This document shows positions 58,883 through 64,000 of a stretch of DNA of 64,000 nt, piece by piece. The notes beneath the pieces are model-generated. The model did no database searches. It was not told the DNA's origin and saw only the letters and a list, made by a program, of their open reading frames with translations. Every line of letters starts with the position of its first letter. Position 1 is the first letter of the stretch. This DNA is from Shinella sp. PSBB067. GTDB taxonomy: Bacteria; Pseudomonadota; Alphaproteobacteria; Rhizobiales; Rhizobiaceae. Where the stretch lies: assembly GCF_016839145.1 (NCBI RefSeq), contig NZ_CP069305.1, positions 1 through 64,000 of the forward strand, read 5' to 3'. The position numbers and the translations under genes were made by a program.

Positions 58883-60198
58883 GGGGTTTCTCCGTCTTTC
58901 CGGCCTGCTGAACTTCGGCGCAGCGACTGAAGGATTTGTTTCGTGGGAAAGCCATCGGCAAGCCTGCCCTCGCGTTTCTGGTAGCGAATGAGTGCGAGGC
59001 GCGATTTGGCCCCGAGCCGCCCATCGATCTCACCTACGTCGTAGCCTCGCTCGCTCAGCAGCTTTTGTAGTTCTCGCCGCTCAACCTGAGAAAGCGGTGC
59101 TATGTCGGCCGGCCATGCCGCGGTAAACGACGCTCCGCCCGATACTCGGTCCGCCAAATGGGCGACGGAAAGAGCATAACTGTCCGAGTTATTGTAGCGC
59201 TTGATGACGTCGAAGTTGCGCAGCAACAGGAAAGCGGGGCCTCTGCCGCCGGCTGGTAGGTAAAACCGGGCGCTGTCGCCCGGTCGGGGAAAGGCTTTAC
59301 CGTCCACCCGTATGGCGCCGAGCCTTTGCCACTCTTGCATTGTCATCCGTCTCGCGGCCCACGCTGACGCGTAGTCGAAGGTCTTTGGCAGGCGGACTTC
59401 ATATCCCCAGGCCTCGCCGTGCCTCCAGCCGCTCTTCGACAGATAGTTGGCGGACGACGCGAGTGCATCGGGCACGGAGGACCAGATATCAGCCCGCCCG
59501 TCCCCCTCGAAATCCACGGCATAATTGACGAAGCTAGACGGCATGAACTGGGTCTGGCCCATGGCGCCTGCCCAGGAACCAACCATCCGGTCGGATCGAA
59601 CGTGACCGTCTCGCACGATTTCGAGGGCGGTCATCAACTCTCGCCGGAAATAGGCGCCGCGGTAGTTCTCGTGCGCCAAGGTCGCGAGCGCATGCAACAC
59701 GTTGCTTCCACCCATGAAGCCACCGTAGTTCGTCTCAATGCCCCAGATAGAGACGAGAATTTCCGCTGGCACGCCGTAGGCTTCTTCGATGCGTGCCAGT
59801 GCATTGTTCCATTCAATGGACTTGGCCCGCCCGCTTGCGATACGCTTCGTGTTGACGCGCTTCTCGATGTAGTTCTGAACGGTTGCAAGTGTTTCGGGCT
59901 GCGTTGTTGAGGATTCGATGACCTTCGGGATGATCTTGAAGCCGGCGAAAGCCTGCTCGAACAGGTCGCGTGGAATCCTGCGAGATTTTGCCTCGGTCCA
60001 GAGGTCCGCCAGATATGCGCCTTGGCCGCCTGAAGTGGCCATGACAGGACCAGCTGCCAACGAAAGGGCAGCGGCGAGAGTGAGAACGGTCAGCGTGCTT
60101 GCGGGGTTTCTGGGACTGTTCTCCGGCGCAGATGCCTGGCCGGCAGGGGGAGTCGCGCGTGCGTATGCACGGCTCTTACGAGCGTGTTTGGTAAACAT
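58879..60198 (-). CDS. Lytic murein transglycosylase (MltB-like)
   Basis: 439 residues. An N-terminal signal or anchor (TLTVLTLAAALSLAAGPVMA) precedes the transglycosylase domain, with the catalytic Glu in SIWGIETNYGGFMG and MGQTQFMPSSFVNYAVDFEGDG. A C-terminal peptidoglycan-binding repeat reads LQKLLSERGYDVGEIDGRLG. It cleaves peptidoglycan glycan strands in the periplasm. It is followed by the methyltransferase with a four-base overlap. Confidence 0.92.
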   Translation of the reverse strand: MFTKHARKSRAYARATPPAGQASAPENSPRNPASTLTVLTLAAALSLAAGPVMATSGGQGAYLADLWTEAKSRRIPRDLFEQAFAGFKIIPKVIESSTTQPETLATVQNYIEKRVNTKRIASGRAKSIEWNNALARIEEAYGVPAEILVSIWGIETNYGGFMGGSNVLHALATLAHENYRGAYFRRELMTALEIVRDGHVRSDRMVGSWAGAMGQTQFMPSSFVNYAVDFEGDGRADIWSSVPDALASSANYLSKSGWRHGEAWGYEVRLPKTFDYASAWAARRMTMQEWQRLGAIRVDGKAFPRPGDSARFYLPAGGRGPAFLLLRNFDVIKRYNNSDSYALSVAHLADRVSGGASFTAAWPADIAPLSQVERRELQKLLSERGYDVGEIDGRLGAKSRLALIRYQKREGRLADGFPTKQILQSLRRSSAGRKDGETP

Positions 60199-60283
60199 GG
60201 ATCAATCCGCTTTGCTGGTGACTGCAGGTTGAGCAGGCGTTTCGGCAAGGGAAGCGGTAGAGACCGAAGAACTTCGAGTGGAG

Positions 60284-60682
60284 CTACGCTTCCCGTGAAG
60301 GCCGTAGCGTGCGGGGTGGACGAAGGAATTCGTAAGGCGCGTTGCCGCCGTCGGCAGCTTCGAGCACCCCATACCAAGCTTTTCCGAATGACCTCGCCTT
60401 CAGCGGAACACCTGCTGTCAGGTTTGGCGTTTCGTGCAAGTGCTCGGCACTGTTATGAGCGTGGAGCGCGCCCGACGCACGCTTGTCCTTGCCGTCGGTC
60501 TCGTGGCTGTGCCGCAGAAAGGCTCCGGCCATGTCGGACGGCCGCTCGTCATGCAACGATAGTTCGACGAAGGAGACTGCAGGGCGGAAATCGCGGCCGT
60601 TCTGATGTGGCAATAGCCAGCTGAACGCCATCGCGAGCGCGATGACGGCAGACAGGACGGTTGTGTGGAGCCGGCTCGACAT
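60284..60682 (-). CDS. Small exported His-rich protein (paralogue of 52918-53277)
   Basis: 132 residues with an N-terminal hydrophobic segment (VIALAMAFSWLLPH). It carries a His-rich stretch (HSHETDGKDKRASGALHAHN) and AEHLHETPNL, then YEFLRPPRTL, shared with the paralogue. A metal-binding or sensing role is suggested by the His content. Next to the transglycosylase gene. Confidence 0.6.
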   Translation of the reverse strand: MSSRLHTTVLSAVIALAMAFSWLLPHQNGRDFRPAVSFVELSLHDERPSDMAGAFLRHSHETDGKDKRASGALHAHNSAEHLHETPNLTAGVPLKARSFGKAWYGVLEAADGGNAPYEFLRPPRTLRPSREA

Positions 60683-60744
60683 GTTTAACAGCTACTCACC
60701 GAAATCTTAAGAATTTGTTGCTTCAATGCCGCCTTCGATTTCAA

Positions 60745-61254
60745 TTATTGGCTATGAGCGTGCCATCGTAGCGTCCGAAAATTCCCTCGCGTCTCAAAAC
60801 TCAAAACGGTCGGGACTGAGGTCTCGTTTCGAAAATCCCACCCGATATGGCCGGTCATGGGCGATACCACGGTGCCGTTGTCTGTTCTGATATCCCGCCC
60901 GGCCTCATAGAGCTGTTCCCGATTGCCCTGGCGTCCACGCAATCTAAACGACAGGCCTTTTTCTCGCGCTTTCCAACTAAATGACGCTTGTTCTCCTTCC
61001 GTCATCTCCATCTCGATCTCGGCGAGGGCTCCGCCGTCAAGCGAAATATCCACACTGCGAGACAAGACAGGCGCGCGCACATGCGCCGCTTCCAATCTTA
61101 TTGGTGAGCCTGCTTCTAATCTCCTCCAACTGGCAACATCGGAAGGGGGAGTGTGGGAACCCACGTCGTGCGGGAGCAGCGAGAAGCTCCACAACGTCGC
61201 GAGGAACACGGTTAGGCAGGAGGTGAGGGAAATGGCAAATTCGTTTCGCATCAT
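60745..61254 (-). CDS. Membrane-anchored beta-sandwich protein, paralogue of 63413
   Basis: 169 residues. An N-terminal hydrophobic segment (ISLTSCLTVFLATLWSFSLL) is the likely anchor. The rest (EMTEGEQASFSWKAREKGLSFR and GHIGWDFRNETSVPTVLSF) matches the segment at 63413 (EGAEVKLVMVKG...WFWRNRTSDPVTVTL). Probably periplasmic. Function unknown. Confidence 0.65.
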   Translation of the reverse strand: MMRNEFAISLTSCLTVFLATLWSFSLLPHDVGSHTPPSDVASWRRLEAGSPIRLEAAHVRAPVLSRSVDISLDGGALAEIEMEMTEGEQASFSWKAREKGLSFRLRGRQGNREQLYEAGRDIRTDNGTVVSPMTGHIGWDFRNETSVPTVLSFETRGNFRTLRWHAHSQ

Positions 61255-61356
61255 CCTATCCTCCTAGAGAGGATATTTCATCTATTGTTAAGCTCTTGCA
61301 CATTACCGTCGGGGGTGCAACCGGGACCTGTCAGCTATTGGCAAGGAGAGAAACAC

Positions 61357-61854
61357 ATGTGGAAGCACGCCTTGATCGGAACCTGGTGTGCTGTGCTCTG
61401 TTTAAGCGCAGTCTACCTCGGGGCGACATATTCCCCGCGAGAAAGGAGCGTAGAACCCCAGTTTCCGGTTCTTTCTGAGCACCACATTATCAGCTTGGAG
61501 CCGATGACCGTCCCGATTGTCCGAGAGGGACAGTTGAAGGGCTATGTCGTTGCCGAGGTGTCGCTCACAGCAAACGATGAAGCGTGGCATGGGCGCAAAT
61601 TTCCAACGATAGAAATGTCGGATCAACTGATGACCACCCTGCAAACTTTGCCAGTGATGGCAGATCCAAACTTTGATCTGAAGGAAGTCCGAGCCGGAAT
61701 TGTCGCGAAGATGAACGAGCGATTTGGGGCCGAGGCGTTTTACCAAGCGGTTCTTGCGAGGCTGGAATTCCTATCGGTGGCCGACATCGAAAAAACTCGA
61801 AACCCCGAAATCTATCGGGTCAAGTCGACGTCCATTGCAAAACAGCCCGCGTGA
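61357..61854 (+). CDS. Membrane-anchored protein of unknown function (165 aa)
   Basis: Not recognised. The ATG at 61357 has AAGGAGAG upstream; the frame from 61285 would start earlier without it. A single N-terminal hydrophobic segment (LIGTWCAVLCLSAVYLGATY) anchors the protein, with the rest outside. VPIVREGQLKGYVVAEVSLTA is a strand-rich start and DLKEVRAGIVAKMNERFGAEAF a helix; the layout slightly recalls FliL. It is divergent from the 60745 gene. Confidence 0.6.
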   Translation: MWKHALIGTWCAVLCLSAVYLGATYSPRERSVEPQFPVLSEHHIISLEPMTVPIVREGQLKGYVVAEVSLTANDEAWHGRKFPTIEMSDQLMTTLQTLPVMADPNFDLKEVRAGIVAKMNERFGAEAFYQAVLARLEFLSVADIEKTRNPEIYRVKSTSIAKQPA

Positions 61855-61987
61855 GCGGCAGTCTGATCATATTGCCGTATGCCTATGCAGATTGTTTGCC
61901 GTTGTCAGCGGCGCGCCTGGATTTCAGTAAGTTCAAGCGATGCCGCTGGCCTTCGTACATGAGGGCTTGCTATTGATACCTAAAGAT

Positions 61988-62012
61988 GCGAATGATTTGC
62001 AATTGCATTCGC
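61988..62012. promoter_or_regulatory. Operator-like palindrome upstream of the Nramp gene
   Basis: GCGAATG-N11-CATTCGC with an internal perfect palindrome TGCAATTGCA (61998-62007), 17 bases before the TTG start. TGCAAT-type palindromes are typical of Fur-family Mur sites controlling manganese uptake in Rhizobiales. Confidence 0.55.
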
Positions 62013-62028
62013 AAAAGGGAGGCTGCTC

Positions 62029-63354
62029 TTGAACGTGAGACGGGAAGGGTGGCTGTCGTCCGGTGGTGAGGTGTCGCTCTCCGACGTGCATCGGACGGTT
62101 TCGGTGAAAAAGGATTCCTCCCGCCTTCGCCGGGCGCTCGCATTTTTCGGGCCGGGCTATCTGGTGGCCGTTGGCTATATGGACCCCGGCAACTGGGCGA
62201 CATCCCTGGCAGGCGGTTCGCGCTTCGGCTACACGCTGCTCGTCGTCGCGCTCGTATCCAACATCATGGCGATCGTTCTCCAGTCGCTTTGCGCACGCCT
62301 CGCCGTCGCGTCGGGCCGAGATCTGGCGCAAGCCTGTCGCGATGCCTTTCCGCGACCAGTTGCCTACGGGCTGTGGTTCCTCGCCGAAATCGCCATCATC
62401 GCCACGGATATTGCCGAGGTCATCGGGACGGCCATCGGCCTCAACCTCATTTTTGGCATCCCGCTCGAACTCGGCGTCATTGTCACGGCGCTGGACGTTT
62501 TCCTGATCCTCTATCTCCAGCGCCTCGGTTTCCGCTGGCTGGAAGCATTCGTGATAGCGTTGCTCGGCATTATTGCCGTCTGCTTTGCCGCACAGATCGC
62601 ACTTGCCGACCCCGATTGGGGTGGCGTTCTGCGCGGATTCGCACCGACGACGGAAATCATCACCAATCCCGATATGCTCTACCTGGCGCTCGGCATTCTG
62701 GGCGCGACGGTTATGCCGCACAATCTTTACCTGCATTCTGGAATCGTGCAGACGCGCGCCTATGGCGAGACACTGGAAGAGCGGCGTGAAGCGCTGCGGT
62801 TTGCAACGCTCGATTCGACGGTCGCGCTCATGTTCGCGCTTCTCGTCAATGCCTCGATCCTCATCCTCGCTGCCGCCGCGTTCAATGGCACCGGCCGAAC
62901 CGGAATCGCCGAACTCGGCGAGGCGCATAGTCTGCTTGCGCCGCTGCTTGGCATGGCGATCGCACCCACTCTCTTCGGCATTGCGCTTTTGTGTTGCGGC
63001 ATCAATTCGACGGTCACCGCAACGCTTGCGGGGCAGATCGTGATGGAGGGGTTTCTGCACATCCAGCTCGCCCCTTGGCTGCGCCGGCTTATCACGCGCG
63101 GTATCGCCATCGTACCAGCGGCGGGCGTAACGCTCCTTTACGGGGACAGCGGAACTGCGCAACTCCTGATCTTGACGCAGGTTGTACTCAGCCTTCAGCT
63201 TTCCTTTGCGGTCTTTCCCTTGGTGATGTTCACCGCGGACCGCCGGAAGATGGGAGAGCTTGTCGCTCCTATGTGGCTGATTGGGCTCGCGGGTCTCATC
63301 GCGGTCGTCATCGCCGGCCTGAACGTCAAGATGATCATCGACTTCCTCGGCTGA
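62029..63354 (+). CDS. mntH: Nramp-family divalent metal (Mn2+) transporter
   Basis: 441-residue inner-membrane transporter with about 11 hydrophobic segments. The metal-binding motif DPGN (52-55) in TM1 and the TM6 motif MPHNLYLHS are present. The TTG start at 62029 has GGGAGG upstream; family N-termini vary. Proton-coupled import of Mn2+ (or Fe2+) is the known role. Regulation by a Fur/Mur-type repressor is suggested by the palindrome at 61988-62012. It converges with the 63413 gene at a hairpin. Confidence 0.92.
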   Translation: MNVRREGWLSSGGEVSLSDVHRTVSVKKDSSRLRRALAFFGPGYLVAVGYMDPGNWATSLAGGSRFGYTLLVVALVSNIMAIVLQSLCARLAVASGRDLAQACRDAFPRPVAYGLWFLAEIAIIATDIAEVIGTAIGLNLIFGIPLELGVIVTALDVFLILYLQRLGFRWLEAFVIALLGIIAVCFAAQIALADPDWGGVLRGFAPTTEIITNPDMLYLALGILGATVMPHNLYLHSGIVQTRAYGETLEERREALRFATLDSTVALMFALLVNASILILAAAAFNGTGRTGIAELGEAHSLLAPLLGMAIAPTLFGIALLCCGINSTVTATLAGQIVMEGFLHIQLAPWLRRLITRGIAIVPAAGVTLLYGDSGTAQLLILTQVVLSLQLSFAVFPLVMFTADRRKMGELVAPMWLIGLAGLIAVVIAGLNVKMIIDFLG

Positions 63355-63364
63355 CAACGGCATC

Positions 63365-63392
63365 GAATCCCCCCGCCCGAGCGGGAGGATTC
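63365..63392. terminator. Hairpin between convergent mntH and 63413 genes
   Basis: GAATCC-CCCCGC with GCGGG-AGGATTC and a short TCTTTCT, between two stops. It may end both transcripts. Confidence 0.45.
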
Positions 63393-63412
63393 TTTCTGGG
63401 GTCCGAGTGGTT

Positions 63413-64000
63413 CTACATCATGCGTTTAATGTCGGTGTAGGCGCCGTCGGTCTTCAAGGTCACGGTAACCGGATCGCTGGTACGGTTGCGCCAGAACCAG
63501 CCGTGATTGCCATCGAATGCTGCTTCAAGAACACCACTATGTTCCGCAGCGCCACGGCCCTTTTCGTAGCTGATGCTTTCGCCGCCACCGTCGCCGTGCA
63601 GGTCGAAATTGACCTTCGAGCCATTCGCGGTCCAGGTGAAGTTCGCCGTTGCGCCCTTGACCATGACCAGCTTCACTTCCGCGCCTTCACCGGGCTGAAG
63701 CGTGATGGACATTTCGTCCTTCCTGAGCGCAGCATCCTGTGCATAGGCCGATGAGATGCCGAACTCACGGATGATGCGGTCCATCAGGCTGGTTCCCTCC
63801 ATCGGCGTCGTTGCAGGTTGATCCTGCGTGCCGCCCGAAGCCGCCGCTGGCTGTGCGGCGTCTTCGGCCGCCTTTCGGTCCATTTCGGCTTCTTCGGCGA
63901 GTTGGACCTTGATCTCGCCCATATCCTTCAGGCCCATGGCAGAGCCGACGCCCGTGGGGTCGATGCCGTATTCGGAAGGAAGGACGATGGTGACAAGGAT
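63413..64000 (-). CDS. Transmembrane-anchor-like protein, paralogue of 60745 (5' end outside window)
   Basis: 196 codons visible, and the frame stays open to the window end (upstream codons read VTIVLPSEYGIDPTG), so the true start is beyond 64000. The first visible part includes a Glu/Ala-rich linker (EEAEMDRKAAEDAAQPA). The C-terminal beta-sandwich-like part (EGAEVKLVMVKGATANFTW, WFWRNRTSDPVTVTLKT) matches 60745-61254. Probably an envelope protein of unknown function, linked to the Nramp gene by position. Confidence 0.7.
   Translation of the reverse strand: MLVTIVLPSEYGIDPTGVGSAMGLKDMGEIKVQLAEEAEMDRKAAEDAAQPAAASGGTQDQPATTPMEGTSLMDRIIREFGISSAYAQDAALRKDEMSITLQPGEGAEVKLVMVKGATANFTWTANGSKVNFDLHGDGGGESISYEKGRGAAEHSGVLEAAFDGNHGWFWRNRTSDPVTVTLKTDGAYTDIKRMM

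Noticed and set aside
61933..63363. Minus-strand frame of 476 codons opposite mntH
   Set aside because: Shadow of the Nramp gene; composition is typical of an antisense frame.

Overview
The window is GC-rich and looks like an accessory replicon of an alphaproteobacterium of the order Rhizobiales (Rhizobium, Agrobacterium, Ensifer or Ochrobactrum-like). The main evidence is a complete repABC replication and partition operon with two parS-type palindromes, a VirC1/VirC2-like pair, and a MobC-relaxase pair around a probable oriT. No type IV secretion genes are visible, so the plasmid or its integrated form appears mobilizable from what can be seen here. No tRNA, rRNA or CRISPR array was seen.

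Layout. 1-3444: UvrD-type helicase (cut by the window start), DinB polymerase and a SRAP abasic-site protein. 3555-11248: defence island with a zinc-hook AAA ATPase resembling RloC/PrrC, an unidentified gene plus HTH regulator divergent from a DNA cytosine methyltransferase, and a Vsr endonuclease with a GHKL ATPase fused to a PD-(D/E)xK-like nuclease. 11310-30000: plasmid cargo, with exported and TrbM-like proteins, SSB, a HigBA toxin-antitoxin pair, DUF932, DUF736, a PemK-like toxin-antitoxin pair, a large ParB-like protein, an N-6 methylase-like protein and several unknowns. Four genes here carry near-identical 420-nt leaders, and GC-rich trailer repeats follow several genes. 30118-33949: parS sites and repABC with an antisense RNA between repB and repC. 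33970-38448: mobilization region.

38842-41112: a cluster of predicted hairpins (candidate structured RNA), an XRE gene, an IS5-family insertion sequence inserted into a decayed integrase, and small remnants. 41400-52715: a catabolic cluster on the minus strand (HisD-like dehydrogenase with a changed zinc ligand, DadA-like oxidoreductase, gamma-glutamyltransferase, SsuABC/TauABC-type transporter, HutC-like GntR regulator, N,N-dimethylformamidase-like large subunit) with a divergent LuxR-type regulator. 52918-64000: metal and envelope region with a P1B-type ATPase lacking the usual membrane cysteines, an FtsI/PBP2-like transpeptidase, a PmtA-like methyltransferase, a MltB-like transglycosylase, an Nramp transporter behind a palindromic operator, and two pairs of small exported paralogues.

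How parts connect. A pseudo-palindromic motif (TAAA-MTATAR-TTTA) lies beside an XRE gene, an exported-protein gene, the virC1-like gene and mobC, which suggests one regulator for scattered transfer genes. The HTH gene in the modification island has the same inverted-repeat core in its promoter and inside its own coding region, a feedback arrangement. All functional statements come from reading translations and motifs by eye; no database search was run.
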